A stretch of DNA of 64,000 nt from Vibrio crassostreae 9ZC13 (GTDB lineage: Bacteria; Pseudomonadota; Gammaproteobacteria; Enterobacterales; Vibrionaceae), in assembly GCF_000272045.2 (NCBI RefSeq), contig NZ_AJYZ02000037.1, positions 37,606-101,605 on the forward strand. The letters run 5' to 3'. The notes under the pieces were generated by a model. It saw only the letters and a program-made list of their open reading frames with translations, did not search any database and was not told where the DNA came from. Both the position numbers and the translations under genes were made by a program. Positions 18,023 through 28,019 of this stretch are shown here, one piece after another. Every line of letters begins with the position of its first letter. Position 1 is the stretch's first letter.

Positions 18023-19486
18023 TTAACCTAAACGGTAGTTAGGTGCTTCTTTCGTGATTTGAACATCGTGTACGTGAGATTCTTTCATGCCCGCACCAGA
18101 GATACGAACAAACTCAGCTTTAGTACGCATATCTTCAACAGTTGCAGAACCCGTTAGGCCCATGCTTGAGCGTAGACCGCCCATCTGTTGGTGAACGATC
18201 TCTTTTAGACGACCTTTGTATGCGATACGACCTTCAATACCTTCTGGAACAAGCTTGTCTGCAGCGTTGTCAGATTGGAAGTAACGGTCAGAAGAACCTT
18301 GAGACATAGCGCCAAGAGAACCCATACCACGGTAAGACTTGTAAGAACGACCGTTGTAAAGAATAACTTCACCCGGTGCTTCTTCAGTACCCGCGAACAT
18401 TGAACCAACCATCACACAAGATGCGCCAGCAACGATAGCTTTACAGATATCGCCAGAGAAGCGGATACCGCCATCTGCGATTACTGGAATACCGTATTCG
18501 TTAGCTACTTCAGCTGCGTCTGCGATTGCTGTTACTTGAGGAACACCAACACCAGTAACGATACGAGTCGTACAGATTGAACCCGGGCCGATACCTACTT
18601 TAACCGCACTAACACCCGCTTCGATAAGAGCACGAGCGCCAGCGCCAGTTGCTACGTTACCACCGATGATTTGTAGATCAGGGTATGCAGCGCGAGTTTC
18701 GCGGATACGGTTAAGTACGCCTTCAGAGTGACCGTGTGAAGAGTCGATAAGTAGAACGTCTACGCCAGCTTCAACTAGAGCAGCAACACGCTCTTCGTTA
18801 CCAGCACCAGCACCAACAGCTGCACCTACACGTAGGCTGCCGCGCTCATCTTTACATGCGTTTGGTTTACGTTCTGCTTTGTGGAAATCTTTTGCAGTGA
18901 TCATTCCAGTCAGTTGGAAGTCATCATTTACAACAAGAACTTTTTCAACACGCGCTTCGTGCATTTTCTCTTGAACTTCTTCACGAGTTGCACCTTCTTT
19001 AACAGAAGCAAGGCGAGCTTTAGGCGTCATTACTACATCAACTTTCTTAGAAAGGTCAGTAACAAAGCGAACGTCACGGCCAGTAATGATACCAACCAAT
19101 TCGTTTGTTTCAGTAACAACAGGGAAACCGGCGAAGCCGTGTTTTTGAGTAAGGGCTACAACATCAGCGATTGTCGCGTCAGGGCTTACAGTTACTGGGT
19201 GAGAAACCACACCAGCTTCGTAAATTTTAACCTGGCGAACCATTTCAGCTTGCTGCTCGATTGACATATTCTTATGAATAAAGCCAATACCACCTTCTTG
19301 CGCAAGGGCAATTGCTAGGCGTGCTTCCGTAACAGTATCCATCGATGCAGAGATCATTGGGATGTTTAAAGAAATGTTTTTCGTTAACTGAGTGCGAAGA
19401 TCAGCTGTGTTCGGAAGAACGGTTGAGTGTGCTGGGACGAGTAAAACGTCATCAAAAGTTAAAGCTTCTTTTGCGATTCGTAGCAT
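18023..19486 (-). CDS. guaB: Inosine-5'-monophosphate dehydrogenase
   Basis: GuaB oxidises IMP to XMP with NAD+, the committed step to GMP. The protein starts [21 protein letters not shown]. Two CBS domains are inserted at about residues 93-205 ([29 protein letters not shown]), and the catalytic loop [11 protein letters not shown] supplies the active-site cysteine. [18 protein letters not shown] is the flap region. I start at ATG 19486 (487 residues), matching the E. coli protein end to end. A TTG six bases further out gives only two extra residues. The promoter lies in the divergent region shared with xseA. Confidence 0.97.
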   Translation of the reverse strand: MLRIAKEALTFDDVLLVPAHSTVLPNTADLRTQLTKNISLNIPMISASMDTVTEARLAIALAQEGGIGFIHKNMSIEQQAEMVRQVKIYEAGVVSHPVTVSPDATIADVVALTQKHGFAGFPVVTETNELVGIITGRDVRFVTDLSKKVDVVMTPKARLASVKEGATREEVQEKMHEARVEKVLVVNDDFQLTGMITAKDFHKAERKPNACKDERGSLRVGAAVGAGAGNEERVAALVEAGVDVLLIDSSHGHSEGVLNRIRETRAAYPDLQIIGGNVATGAGARALIEAGVSAVKVGIGPGSICTTRIVTGVGVPQVTAIADAAEVANEYGIPVIADGGIRFSGDICKAIVAGASCVMVGSMFAGTEEAPGEVILYNGRSYKSYRGMGSLGAMSQGSSDRYFQSDNAADKLVPEGIEGRIAYKGRLKEIVHQQMGGLRSSMGLTGSATVEDMRTKAEFVRISGAGMKESHVHDVQITKEAPNYRLG

Positions 19487-19578
19487 TTGCAATATCTCAC
19501 AACAAAGGTGTTAAAAGGAGTAAACCCAACTTTATCGTTTCGCATAATAAAGTGATTTGGATTTGATATTGCAGACGG

Positions 19579-19607
19579 ATTATACGCACGGCGAAATCGC
19601 TTGGCTA
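19579..19607 (-). promoter_or_regulatory. Probable sigma-70 promoter of guaB
   Basis: On the minus strand a perfect TATAAT (19579-19584) follows TAGCCA (19602-19607) with 17-bp spacing. The spacer contains GCGATTTCGC, a near-palindrome that might bind a regulator; it does not match the PurR consensus well. The -35 box is weak. Confidence 0.5.
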
Positions 19608-19627
19608 CACATTTTTGTATTTTTAAT

Positions 19628-19655
19628 TTGCATTTACCCCCTTGCTATGTATTAT
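19628..19655 (+). promoter_or_regulatory. Possible promoter of xseA
   Basis: TTGCAT (19628-19633) and TATTAT (19650-19655) are 16 bases apart, upstream of the xseA start on the plus strand. The match is moderate and is chosen from position as much as from sequence. Confidence 0.35.
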
Positions 19656-19730
19656 ATTGCCGCTATCTTCCATACTCACGCCCTGTGAGATTCCAAGAAA
19701 GACCTTCCTTCAAGGAAAGATAGTGCTTCT

Positions 19731-21077
19731 ATGACTAATCCAAACATCTTTACTGTTTCTCGCCTCAACTCAGAGGTTCGTCTCCTATTAGAAAACGAAA
19801 TGGGAATAGTCTGGCTCGTTGGTGAAATCTCAAACTTCTCTGCACCTGTCTCTGGTCACTGGTACCTCACGCTAAAAGACTCTCGCGCTCAAGTTAAATG
19901 CGCCATGTTTCGTGGCAATAACCGCCGTGTGACCTTTAAGCCTCAGAACGGCAATCAAGTTTTAGTCAAAGCTCGCCTATCTCTTTACGAGCCACGCGGT
20001 GACTACCAACTGATCATCGAAAGCATGCAGCCAGAGGGTGACGGTAAACTTCAGCAAGAATTTGAAAAGCTGAAGATGAACCTTGCCGCAGAAGGACTGT
20101 TTGCTCAATCAAGTAAGCAAGCTCTTCCTGAACACCCAAAACGTGTTGGCGTTATCACATCTAAAACCGGTGCAGCGCTGTTTGATATTCTTGATGTACT
20201 AAAAAGGCGCGATCCTTCGCTACCGGTTGTGGTTTACCCGACCATGGTTCAAGGCGAAGAGGCGGCGATTCAGATTGCCCAAGCGATTGGACGCGCTAAC
20301 GAACGCAATGAATGTGATGTGTTAATCGTCGGCCGTGGTGGCGGCTCACTGGAAGACCTATGGTGCTTCAATAACGAGATCGTAGCTCGCACAATCGCAG
20401 CAAGCCAAATCCCGATTATCAGCGCCGTTGGCCACGAAGTGGATGTCACTATCGCTGATTTCGTTGCCGATATGCGTGCCCCAACGCCATCAGCTGCCGC
20501 AGAATTGGTTAGCCGTGATAACAGTCATAAAGAACAAGCTTTCGCGTCTAAACGTGCTCGCTTAGTCAGTGCGATTCGTCATGTGTTAATCAAACAGGCG
20601 CAATCAACTCAAACGTTGAAATACCGCTTAGAGAAGCAACACCCTAGCTACCAACTTCAAAAGCAGAGTCAGCAGCTTGATGACCTAGATATGCGTTTGC
20701 GTCGTGGTATGACTCAATACCTAAAACAGCATGCACAGCGTGTTGAACGTAAACAGCACCAGCTTCAATTGAACTCGCCAGTCAAACGCCTTGGCGAACA
20801 GAAACTGCATCTGCAACGTTCAGAGCAAAAGCTATTGGATGCAATGGACAAGACATTACTAACCACTCGCCACCAGCTCGCTATGGCTGCAGAGAAGTTA
20901 GAGACCGTTAGTCCACTGGCAACCCTAAAGCGTGGCTACAGCATTACTCATTCAGAATCGAGCAAGACGGTATCATCGATTAACGATGTCGAAGTCGGTG
21001 AAGTGATCACCACTCAAGTTGAAGACGGTGTGATTGAATCGCAAGTGACAACAAGAGTCGCTAAGAGTGAGCTTTAG
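19731..21077 (+). CDS. xseA: Exodeoxyribonuclease VII large subunit
   Basis: The 448-residue protein begins with the OB-fold DNA-binding domain (FTVSRLNSEVRLLLENEMG...WLVGEISNFSAPVSGHWYLTLKD, residues 5-48). It continues with the catalytic core: RVGVITSKTGAALFDIL near 141, VLIVGRGGGSLEDLWCFNNE near 200 and PIISAVGHEVDVTIADFVADMRAPTPSAAAE near 228. A long coiled-coil region follows, and the usual LKRGYSI tail. With XseB it forms exonuclease VII, which degrades single-stranded DNA in the cytoplasm. It is divergent from guaB as in E. coli. Downstream, where E. coli has yfgJ, this genome has the convergent urease locus. Confidence 0.96.
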   Translation: MTNPNIFTVSRLNSEVRLLLENEMGIVWLVGEISNFSAPVSGHWYLTLKDSRAQVKCAMFRGNNRRVTFKPQNGNQVLVKARLSLYEPRGDYQLIIESMQPEGDGKLQQEFEKLKMNLAAEGLFAQSSKQALPEHPKRVGVITSKTGAALFDILDVLKRRDPSLPVVVYPTMVQGEEAAIQIAQAIGRANERNECDVLIVGRGGGSLEDLWCFNNEIVARTIAASQIPIISAVGHEVDVTIADFVADMRAPTPSAAAELVSRDNSHKEQAFASKRARLVSAIRHVLIKQAQSTQTLKYRLEKQHPSYQLQKQSQQLDDLDMRLRRGMTQYLKQHAQRVERKQHQLQLNSPVKRLGEQKLHLQRSEQKLLDAMDKTLLTTRHQLAMAAEKLETVSPLATLKRGYSITHSESSKTVSSINDVEVGEVITTQVEDGVIESQVTTRVAKSEL

Positions 21078-21112
21078 GTTCGACTAGAACGTTGAAAATC
21101 ATTTAAAACCAG

Positions 21113-21142
21113 AAAGCCCTATCGATAATCGACAGGGCTTTT
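21113..21142. terminator. Terminator between xseA and ureG
   Basis: An outer 8-bp stem (AAAGCCCT with AGGGCTTT, plus inner TCG-CGA pairs) is followed by T's on the plus strand and is also T-tailed on the minus strand. It separates the convergent xseA and urea operon. Confidence 0.8.
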
Positions 21143-21188
21143 GTATATCTACTGGCTGTAAAAGAAAACAACCTGATTCAAACCTTAC

Positions 21189-21830
21189 TCACGACTCCGT
21201 CGTAGAAGGCTCCTTCATGGTCAGCATCCCTTCCGTCACAATAAAGTTGATGATGAAATCTAAACCTTGGCTCTCTTTTAGGTTGGTGAACACGTATGGC
21301 TTAGTTGGTCGCATGCGTTGAGTGTCTTGCTCCATCACCTCAAGTGACGCACCAACATACGGTGCTAAATCGATCTTGTTGATGACTAACAGATCGGATC
21401 GTGTAATACCCGGGCCACCTTTACGTGGGATCTTCTCCCCCTCCGCTACATCAATCACGTAGATAGTAAGGTCGGCTAATTCAGGGCTGAACGTCGCACT
21501 CAAGTTATCACCGCCACTTTCGACGAATACCACATCGAGGTTCTTATGCAGCTTGGCAAGCTCTTCTACCGCAGCTAAGTTCATCGACGCATCTTCACGG
21601 ATCGCCGTGTGCGGACAGCCACCCGTTTCAACACCAATAATACGATCTGGTTCTAGAGCCTCTGCTCGCGTAAGTATCTTGGCATCTTCTTGAGTGTAGA
21701 TGTCGTTGGTTACCACTGCGATATTGAGCTTGTCGCGAATCGCTTTACAAAGCACTTCTAATAGCGCTGTTTTACCAGACCCTACCGGGCCGCCAATACC
21801 AATTCGAAGTGGTTGCTTATAACTTTCCAT
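21189..21830 (-). CDS. ureG: Urease accessory GTPase UreG
   Basis: UreG binds nickel and hydrolyses GTP to load the urease active site, working with UreF and UreD. The 213-residue protein has the P-loop [13 protein letters not shown] (14-26), the nickel/zinc-binding Cys-Pro-His in [19 protein letters not shown] near residue 70, [19 protein letters not shown], and the guanine-specificity NKID. It is the last gene of the operon, 46 bases after ureF, with a terminator behind it. All key residues are present. Confidence 0.96.
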   Translation of the reverse strand: MESYKQPLRIGIGGPVGSGKTALLEVLCKAIRDKLNIAVVTNDIYTQEDAKILTRAEALEPDRIIGVETGGCPHTAIREDASMNLAAVEELAKLHKNLDVVFVESGGDNLSATFSPELADLTIYVIDVAEGEKIPRKGGPGITRSDLLVINKIDLAPYVGASLEVMEQDTQRMRPTKPYVFTNLKESQGLDFIINFIVTEGMLTMKEPSTTES

Positions 21831-21876
21831 TGTCTACTTCCTTATATTCTTTTTGCTACATCGTTCGCGCTAACCG

Positions 21877-22557
21877 CTACGAACGAAATAGTCGTGTGTA
21901 TTGTGTTTCGTGCAATGAACTCGCTAATGCCATCGAAGGCGAAAAGCTGCCTATCATCCAATCTTCTATCGTGCGGGCCTTTTCGATCACCTCAGGAAAG
22001 GTGTTGGTGATATTAATCAATGCCAACTGACCATCGGTTTGACCTAAAGGCACTAACTTGACCCCTGCGGTAACGATGTTTTCAAGCCAACTCCATAAAT
22101 AACCCTGCTTGAGGCTCTCTAAATCAATACCCCAATGCTGAGCCGCCATACACATGCCCAACAATTGGTTTGGATGACTATCAACAGAATCCACCAGCGA
22201 AATATCGATATCCAAGCGCTTCAACAAGGTGTTCAATGCATGCCCACGCTGCTTTTCTTCCGCTCGCAATTCACTGGTTTCACGGCTTGAGTATAAGTAG
22301 TTACACCAATGCTCAATCTCATCGATTTCACCCTTTTCTAGCGCGTGATAAAGACGCTCTAAGATAGGTAATTCCAAAGTTGCGACACTGGAACTGACGA
22401 TGGTATTAAGCCACTGTTCCATGCTGTTGCGATCGGTCACCCACCCCGCTTCAACCGCTAACTCTAAGCCTTGCGAATAAGTGAACCCACCAATCGGCAA
22501 CGATGGACTGATCAATTGAAACAGACGATAGACGGCTACATTTTCTGCTGTGGTCAT
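21877..22557 (-). CDS. ureF: Urease accessory protein UreF
   Basis: The 226-residue helical protein carries the family start LFQLISPSLPIGGFTYSQGLELAVEAGWV (about residues 12-40), the central ETSELRAEEKQRG and a C-terminal PLGQTDGQLAL. UreF bridges UreD and UreG in the maturation complex and acts as the GTPase's regulator. It lies between ureJ and ureG, 42 bases after the former. The length is normal for the family. Confidence 0.93.
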   Translation of the reverse strand: MTTAENVAVYRLFQLISPSLPIGGFTYSQGLELAVEAGWVTDRNSMEQWLNTIVSSSVATLELPILERLYHALEKGEIDEIEHWCNYLYSSRETSELRAEEKQRGHALNTLLKRLDIDISLVDSVDSHPNQLLGMCMAAQHWGIDLESLKQGYLWSWLENIVTAGVKLVPLGQTDGQLALINITNTFPEVIEKARTIEDWMIGSFSPSMALASSLHETQYTRLFRS

Positions 22558-22599
22558 AATCGTGCCCTCAGTCTTCCAGAATCAAATAAGTTCGAGAGC

Positions 22600-23196
22600 C
22601 TACGCGCCTAACAGCAATAGTGCGCTTGCTGAAGCCACGCCGACTGACAACCATTTAGAGTAAACCGCGCGACCAACAAAAGTACCGATAACCATCAGAG
22701 CCAAAGCACTGATACTCATGCCTGTTGCGAACTGAGTCAGGTTGCTCGCGGCTTCAACGCCGTGTGCGTAACCATGGAAAAACAACATACCAATCGAAGC
22801 CGCTAATACACTGTTCACTCGCTTAGTCGATGGTGAGAACACGTGCCATAAACATAAGCTGACAACGAATAGAGAAGCGATGATTGCAGGTTCAACAATC
22901 ACAGAGAAGCCTAGGGCTTGGCCTGCGATAAGCCCTACCACCAAAGACACCAATCCGCCGCCAATCAGAGCGGCTTTTGTCTTGGTGGAGAATAAAAGTG
23001 CGCCAATTAACAGACCAAAAGCGATCAACATGATCAGGTGATCCATACCTGTCACAGGGTGAGTTAAGCCAGACATAAATGAGTGAGACTCATGAACTGA
23101 GTGCGCTCCATGTCCTGGGTGAGCGAAAGCCAATGTTGATGTTGTTAGAGAAGCTATTGTGAAAGTACATAAGCCAGCAGCTGTTTTAAAGTTCAT
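22600..23196 (-). CDS. ureJ: HupE/UreJ family membrane protein (predicted nickel permease)
   Basis: The protein is 198 residues with a signal-like first hydrophobic segment ending TLAFA. The HupE/UreJ hallmark HPGHGAHSVHESHSFMSGLTHPVTGMDHLIMLIAFG (residues 26-61) follows, with the HPxxGxDH part expected to bind metal. Five or six further membrane spans follow. Family members are thought to move nickel across the inner or outer envelope. Its place between ureE and ureF supports supply of nickel to urease. The direct evidence is motif and context, and transport direction is inferred. Confidence 0.9.
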   Translation of the reverse strand: MNFKTAAGLCTFTIASLTTSTLAFAHPGHGAHSVHESHSFMSGLTHPVTGMDHLIMLIAFGLLIGALLFSTKTKAALIGGGLVSLVVGLIAGQALGFSVIVEPAIIASLFVVSLCLWHVFSPSTKRVNSVLAASIGMLFFHGYAHGVEAASNLTQFATGMSISALALMVIGTFVGRAVYSKWLSVGVASASALLLLGA

Positions 23197-23269
23197 CGCG
23201 AGTTCCTTGCGTTTATAATTATTAATATCGTGGTTGTATCTATAAATGGGTGGGTCTCAAATGACTCGA

Positions 23270-23722
23270 TTAATGATGGTGATGATGTCCACCAGAGCGA
23301 CCGCCATAAGCACCGCCTTCTGGTTCAAACGGTTGTTTCTCAGTGGTCACTTTCGCGCCTAAGCCTTCAACCATTTCATCTAAAACATGGTCGTGTTGAT
23401 AACGAACCCAACCCGCTTCCACTTGCAGCGGAACATGACGGTTACCAAGGTGATACGCCACTCGCGTTAACAGGAGCAAGTCTTCACAGTAAACAGTCGA
23501 AACGGTTTCTGGTGCCGCTTTCACTTCTACGACTAAACCGCATTTACTTGAGAGTTGTTCGCCACCACGCAAGATATGACCTCGTGGTAGAAACAGTCCG
23601 GCATTGCGCCCGTCATCGAGCATCACCTTAAGACGGCTCTTAATGCGGCTATCGATCGGCAGGCTTAAGTAGCCGTCCGGTGCATTTTGTATTTGAGTAT
23701 TCAGTTGAGTCAGTTCAATCAT
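23270..23722 (-). CDS. ureE: Urease nickel chaperone UreE
   Basis: The 150-residue protein has the N-terminal domain typical of UreE (about 1-70, RIKSRLKVMLDDGRNAGLFLPRGHILRGG). A C-terminal metal-binding half contains VAYHLGNRHVPLQVE, whose histidines bind nickel. The very end is a short His run after GGRSGG (five His), a modest version of the His tails of other UreE proteins. UreE delivers nickel to UreG. The gene follows ureC after a 130-base spacer with a degenerate 26-bp tandem repeat. Confidence 0.94.
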   Translation of the reverse strand: MIELTQLNTQIQNAPDGYLSLPIDSRIKSRLKVMLDDGRNAGLFLPRGHILRGGEQLSSKCGLVVEVKAAPETVSTVYCEDLLLLTRVAYHLGNRHVPLQVEAGWVRYQHDHVLDEMVEGLGAKVTTEKQPFEPEGGAYGGRSGGHHHHH

Positions 23723-23769
23723 GCTATTACCTCAATCTCCTTGTGAGATTTATAACGTTTAAATTAGGA

Positions 23770-23850
23770 GCCTTCAGCCTAAAAGCCCTTAGCTAAGAGC
23801 TAGAACAAGAGCCTTCAGCTCAGCGCTAAAATAAAAGCCTTCAGCCGAGC
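23770..23850. repeat. Degenerate 26-bp tandem repeat in the ureC-ureE spacer
   Basis: Units begin at 23785 (GCCCTTAGC), 23811 (GCCTTCAGC) and 23837 (GCCTTCAGC), 26 bases apart, with a further partial GCCTTCAGC at 23770. The unit at 23837 runs into the ureC stop, so the array may have grown by duplication of the ureC 3' end. Confidence 0.55.
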
Positions 23851-23852
23851 TC

Positions 23853-25556
23853 TTAAAATAGAAAATACCGTTGTGCCATTGGTAGTTCTTCAGCAGGCTC
23901 ACAAGTTAGCAATTCACCATCGGCGCGTACTTGATACGTCTGAGAGTCGACCTCAATTTTTGGCATCCAATCGTTGAGCTTCATGTCGGCTTTGCTGATA
24001 TTTCGGCAGTTGCTCACAACACCAATCAAGCTCTGCAAACCCAATTGCTTATCAATGTTCTGCGCCTTGGCTTCCTTAGAAACAAACAACATTGATGTGT
24101 TTTGACATGCCTTGCCGTAGCTACCAAACATTGAACGGTAATGGACTGGCTGAGGTGTTGGGATTGAAGCATTTGGGTCACCCATCGGCGCCATGGCGAT
24201 CATGCCGCCTTTCAAAATCACACTAGGTTTCACACCAAAGAAAGCGGGCTTCCACAACACTAAGTCTGCTAATTTCCCTGCTTCGATAGAACCGATTTCA
24301 TGAGACATACCATGAGTGATCGCTGGGTTGATGGTGTACTTAGCGACATAGCGTCTTAATCGGAAGTTATCGCTGTAGTCTGAATCTTCTTTTAGGCTGC
24401 CGCGCTGAACTTTCATCTTGTGCGCAGTTTGCCAAGTTCGAGTGATCACCTCGCCTACACGTCCCATTGCTTGTGAGTCCGAAGCGATCATCGAAAAGGC
24501 ACCTAAGTCATGAAGAATGTCTTCTGCGGCAATGGTTTCACGGCGGATACGTGACTCTGCAAACGCGACATCTTCTGCAATTGATGGTGAAAGGTGATGA
24601 CACACCATCAACATGTCTAAGTGCTCATCGACGGTATTGATGGTGTAAGGGCGTGTTGGATTGGTTGAGGAAGGCAAAACGTTCGGCTCACCTGCAGCAC
24701 GAATAATATCGGGAGCATGACCACCGCCCGCACCTTCGGTGTGATAGGTATGAATCACGCGGTCGCCGATTGCGCCAAGTGTCGATTCAACAAAACCAGA
24801 TTCATTCAGAGTGTCGGTATGAATCGCAACTTGTACGTCCATCTCATCGGCAACACTTAAGCAAGTATCAATTGACGCGGGTGTTGTTCCCCAGTCTTCG
24901 TGCAACTTCAAGCCAACAGCACCCGCTGCTACTTGCTCACGCAGTGCTTCAGGCTGGCTCGCATTGCCCTTTCCTAACAAACCAAAGTTCATTGGGAATT
25001 GATCGAGTGATTCCAACATACGATGCATGTTCCACGGACCCGGTGTACATGTGGTTGCGTTAGTCCCTGTGTTTGGCCCCGTGCCACCGCCTATCATGGT
25101 CGTCACACCCGACGCCAAAGCTTCTTCAATCTGTTGCGGACAGATAAAGTGGATGTGAGAGTCGATGCCACCCGCAGTGAGAATCGAACCTTCGCCGGCC
25201 AAAATTTCCGTACCCGGACCAATCACAATATCAACGCCCGGCTGAACATCTGGGTTGCCCGCTTTACCCAATGCCTGAACTCGACCATCTTTGATGGCGA
25301 CATCGGCTTTTACGATGCCCCAGTAGTCCAACACAATCGCGTTGGTGATCACCAAGTCTGGCGTTTCGGCACTTGGACGTTGGCTTTGTCCTTGCCCATC
25401 GCGAATCACTTTACCTCCGCCGAACTTCACTTCGTCGCCGTATACGGTGTAATCTTTTTCAACTTCTAGCCATAAATCAGTGTCAGCAAGACGCACTCGG
25501 TCACCGACTGTTGGCCCAAACATTTCGGCATAAGCCTGTCTGGATATCGTCGCCAT
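23853..25556 (-). CDS. ureC: Urease subunit alpha (catalytic)
   Basis: UreC holds the dinuclear nickel site that hydrolyses urea to ammonia and carbamate. The nickel ligands are visible: [11 protein letters not shown] (two His), the lysine to be carbamylated in [25 protein letters not shown], the [15 protein letters not shown] block and an Asp in [14 protein letters not shown]. The flap histidine lies in MVCHHLSPS. The start is ATG 25556 ([19 protein letters not shown], 567 residues, the family norm) with AAAGGA 6 bases upstream. A TTG two codons earlier is less likely. It is separated from ureB by 39 bases. No key residue is missing, so the enzyme should be active. Confidence 0.97.
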   Translation of the reverse strand: MATISRQAYAEMFGPTVGDRVRLADTDLWLEVEKDYTVYGDEVKFGGGKVIRDGQGQSQRPSAETPDLVITNAIVLDYWGIVKADVAIKDGRVQALGKAGNPDVQPGVDIVIGPGTEILAGEGSILTAGGIDSHIHFICPQQIEEALASGVTTMIGGGTGPNTGTNATTCTPGPWNMHRMLESLDQFPMNFGLLGKGNASQPEALREQVAAGAVGLKLHEDWGTTPASIDTCLSVADEMDVQVAIHTDTLNESGFVESTLGAIGDRVIHTYHTEGAGGGHAPDIIRAAGEPNVLPSSTNPTRPYTINTVDEHLDMLMVCHHLSPSIAEDVAFAESRIRRETIAAEDILHDLGAFSMIASDSQAMGRVGEVITRTWQTAHKMKVQRGSLKEDSDYSDNFRLRRYVAKYTINPAITHGMSHEIGSIEAGKLADLVLWKPAFFGVKPSVILKGGMIAMAPMGDPNASIPTPQPVHYRSMFGSYGKACQNTSMLFVSKEAKAQNIDKQLGLQSLIGVVSNCRNISKADMKLNDWMPKIEVDSQTYQVRADGELLTCEPAEELPMAQRYFLF

Positions 25557-25595
25557 GTTCAATCCTTTGTTATTTTCATTATTCCGTGGGAGCGC

Positions 25596-25931
25596 TTAGA
25601 GCTTGCCCATCACCTTTCCTTGGAAGCCATAGATCTCTAAGTTACCGGCGTAACGCACTAACTCGACGCTGCGCGACTGACCCGGCTCAAAGCGGGTTGC
25701 AGTACCCGCAGGAATATTGAGTCGAAAGCCTTTAGTGACTTCTCGGTTAAAGATCAGCGAAGGGTTTGCTTCATAGAAGTGGTAATGAGAGCCAATTTGG
25801 ACAGGACGATCGCCAATGTTTTGCACCTTAACGGACGTTGTGTCTCGGCCTTCATTGAGAGTGATGTCACCCGGTGCGGTTTCTACTTTTCCGGGAACGA
25901 ATCCTGAGTATTGTTTTGTGGAACCAGCCAT
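25596..25931 (-). CDS. ureB: Urease subunit beta
   Basis: A 111-residue structural subunit with the family blocks [37 protein letters not shown] and [24 protein letters not shown]. Separate alpha, beta and gamma subunits are the usual bacterial arrangement. It starts 11 bases after ureA and precedes ureC, so the three structural subunits are tightly coupled. Confidence 0.96.
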   Translation of the reverse strand: MAGSTKQYSGFVPGKVETAPGDITLNEGRDTTSVKVQNIGDRPVQIGSHYHFYEANPSLIFNREVTKGFRLNIPAGTATRFEPGQSRSVELVRYAGNLEIYGFQGKVMGKL

Positions 25932-25942
25932 ATTACTTCTCC

Positions 25943-26245
25943 CTACACGATAGGTTCATGAACGGTCACCAGCTTGGTGCCATCAGGAAAAGTGGCTTCG
26001 ACTTGTACATCAGGGATCATGGAAGGGATCCCCTCCATAACGTCATCGACAGTAAGAAGTGTGCGTCCAAAATCCATTAATTCTGAAACGGTTTTACCCT
26101 CGCGGGCACCTTCGAGAATGGCACTGCTGATCAGTGCGATAGATTCTGGGTAGTTGAGCTTTAAGCCTTTTTGTTTGCGCTGCTGTGCCAGCATTCCTGC
26201 GCAGAAGATAAGTAGCTTATCTTTTTCTCTTGGTGTTAATTCCAT
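25943..26245 (-). CDS. ureA: Urease subunit gamma
   Basis: A 100-residue subunit matching the family from [14 protein letters not shown] through [22 protein letters not shown] to [21 protein letters not shown]. It is the first structural subunit of the enzyme in the operon. It follows ureD after 133 bases that contain a terminator-like hairpin, the largest break in the ure part of the operon. Confidence 0.97.
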   Translation of the reverse strand: MELTPREKDKLLIFCAGMLAQQRKQKGLKLNYPESIALISSAILEGAREGKTVSELMDFGRTLLTVDDVMEGIPSMIPDVQVEATFPDGTKLVTVHEPIV

Positions 26246-26325
26246 TTAGCCGCCCGCTGTTAGTGTTGTTTTCTTATTGCTCAAAAACGCATGAGCAGTA
26301 AGTGGGATTCAATCACAGCAAGCTT

Positions 26326-26364
26326 GAAAAAATGTACCTAGGGTCGGAAGTCACCCTAGGTACA
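26326..26364 (-). terminator. Terminator-like hairpin between ureD and ureA
   Basis: A perfect 12-bp stem (26353-26364 with 26333-26344) with an 8-nt loop is followed on the minus strand by six T's. By form it is a full intrinsic terminator lying inside the operon, 15 bases after the ureD stop. Either it lowers expression of ureABCEJFG relative to urt-ureD, or readthrough is controlled. I see no strong promoter between it and ureA. Confidence 0.75.
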
Positions 26365-26378
26365 AAAAGGGCTAATCG

Positions 26379-27326
26379 CTAAGTCGCCCAAATCCTTGGT
26401 AAATCAGGAGTCGTACCACATAAATGAGAGCGAGTTGCTTGCCAAATCTGACCAAAGGCTTGGAGAATATCTTCACTCCAATTACCCAAGGCTCGCACCA
26501 CAATCAATCCTTCTATCTGAGTAGCACCCAATATTAATGTGGGTTCACTCGACGTTTTTGATGTAACTGATTGCTGTGAAGCTTGCTGTGTAATAGATAT
26601 GAGCAAGCTCTGTACCAACTCTAGATCTTGCTTCTCATTTGAGGTGATATAAAAGGTTCCCATCATTGAATAATCAAGTAACCCCATATTTATCATTAAC
26701 TTATCTCCACCATGAAAATTAAAGCCTTCAGTCAGAAGCCTTTGATTATCAAGATAGATTTCTGTTTTCCCAACGAGATGACCATGCTCGAATCCCTCAT
26801 TCTGTGCAGGGCGTCCAAAACAGTGCATCTCCCAACCCCAAAACTGTGCACCCTTTTCTAGGCGAATTTCAGTATCTAAACGAACGTGTGCATTGGGGAA
26901 AAAGATGTTCTCTTGCGGCATCCATTCCAAGCGTGCATCTTTCTTCACTCGTAGGGTCTGCTTCTGCTTGGCGTACTTGTTGTTTGAGCGATAAAACTTG
27001 GTCGCACCGGGTGTGGTGATCAACGCATGCGCACCGCTTTCGATGGTCGCTTCAATATTGAGAGTGTCACCACCTACCACTCCGCCGGGGGGATGGAGTA
27101 AATAGGTGTGACACGTTTCCCCATCAGGATACAGGGGGCGTTGCACCGCAAGCGGACCAGACTGCTGACGATTCTTTAATACGGTTTTATCACTGCGGTC
27201 GACAAAAGTGAGGTTTAAACTCGCTTGCCAACCATCACGAATATCTTGTTCGATGGTCTCATTCAAAGATAAAGCTTCTACTAAAGAAGCCTTGCTTACT
27301 TCATTCGGAGAAAAGAGAGAATTCAT
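26379..27326 (-). CDS. ureD: Urease accessory protein UreD
   Basis: The 315-residue protein shows the UreD/UreH core: GPLAVQRPLYPDGETCHTYLLHPPGGVVGGDTLNIE (about 57-92), ALITTPGATKFYRS, and LEWMPQENIFFPNAHV. UreD is the scaffold that binds apo-urease and conducts nickel from UreG. Its start codon overlaps the urtE stop by 4 bases (ATGA), so it is translationally coupled to the urea importer genes. A terminator-like hairpin lies just behind it. Confidence 0.95.
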   Translation of the reverse strand: MNSLFSPNEVSKASLVEALSLNETIEQDIRDGWQASLNLTFVDRSDKTVLKNRQQSGPLAVQRPLYPDGETCHTYLLHPPGGVVGGDTLNIEATIESGAHALITTPGATKFYRSNNKYAKQKQTLRVKKDARLEWMPQENIFFPNAHVRLDTEIRLEKGAQFWGWEMHCFGRPAQNEGFEHGHLVGKTEIYLDNQRLLTEGFNFHGGDKLMINMGLLDYSMMGTFYITSNEKQDLELVQSLLISITQQASQQSVTSKTSSEPTLILGATQIEGLIVVRALGNWSEDILQAFGQIWQATRSHLCGTTPDLPRIWAT

Positions 27327-28018
27327 ACGGTTAGGTACTCCTTTATCAAGGACTCATCGAGCCCTGTCATTTCACCTTCTGCCACTTGGCGTCCACGGTC
27401 GATAATGCAAAAACGGTCACCGACCTTTCTTGCAAACGGCAGCTTCTGTTCAACCAACAGAACCGTGAGCCCCATTTTCTCGTTGAGCATGCGAATGATG
27501 TCGCCAATCTCTTGCACAATATTGGGTTGAATACCCTCCGTCGGCTCATCCAAGATCAATAGCTTTGGATTAACCACCAGCGCACGCCCAATCGCTAGCT
27601 GTTGCTGCTGGCCACCCGATAAATCACCACCGCGACGATGTAGCATCTCTTTTAACACTGGGAAAATATCGAAGATGAATTCAGGGATCTTGCGGTCACC
27701 CTTTTTACGAATCGGTAAACCGACCTCTAGATTTTCTTGAACAGTGAGCATTGGGAAGATCTGGCGACCTTGCGGTACATAGCCGATCCCTTGGCGTGGA
27801 CGGTCCTCGGCATCGGTTTTCAAAAGTGACTCACCCGATAAGGAGATGTCACCGCTTTCAACCTTCACCAACCCCATAATGCATTGCAGTAAGGTGGTTT
27901 TACCGACACCATTTCGCCCCATTAGCACCGTGCATTTACCTTCTGGGATCTGCATATCCAAATCCCACAGCGTGTGGCTCTCACCGTAATATTGATTAAC
28001 TGATTTAACCTCTAGCAT
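27323..28018 (-). CDS. urtE: Urea ABC transporter ATP-binding subunit UrtE
   Basis: One of the two LivF/LivG-type ATPases of the urea importer. The start ATG 28018 (MLEVKSVNQYYGESHTLWD, 231 residues) fits the family and is one base past the urtD stop. The frame is open further upstream but only inside urtD. Walker A is GRNGVGKTT, the signature LSGGQQQQLAIGRAL, and Walker B LLILDEPTEG, all intact. The 4-base overlap with ureD links import and urease genes in one transcript. Confidence 0.94.
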   Translation of the reverse strand: MLEVKSVNQYYGESHTLWDLDMQIPEGKCTVLMGRNGVGKTTLLQCIMGLVKVESGDISLSGESLLKTDAEDRPRQGIGYVPQGRQIFPMLTVQENLEVGLPIRKKGDRKIPEFIFDIFPVLKEMLHRRGGDLSGGQQQQLAIGRALVVNPKLLILDEPTEGIQPNIVQEIGDIIRMLNEKMGLTVLLVEQKLPFARKVGDRFCIIDRGRQVAEGEMTGLDESLIKEYLTV

Positions 28019-28019
28019 C

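Noticed and set aside
24770..25720. Several plus-strand ORFs antisense to ureC and ureB
   Set aside because: They are shadows of the strongly conserved urease genes, with no sensible composition or ribosome sites.
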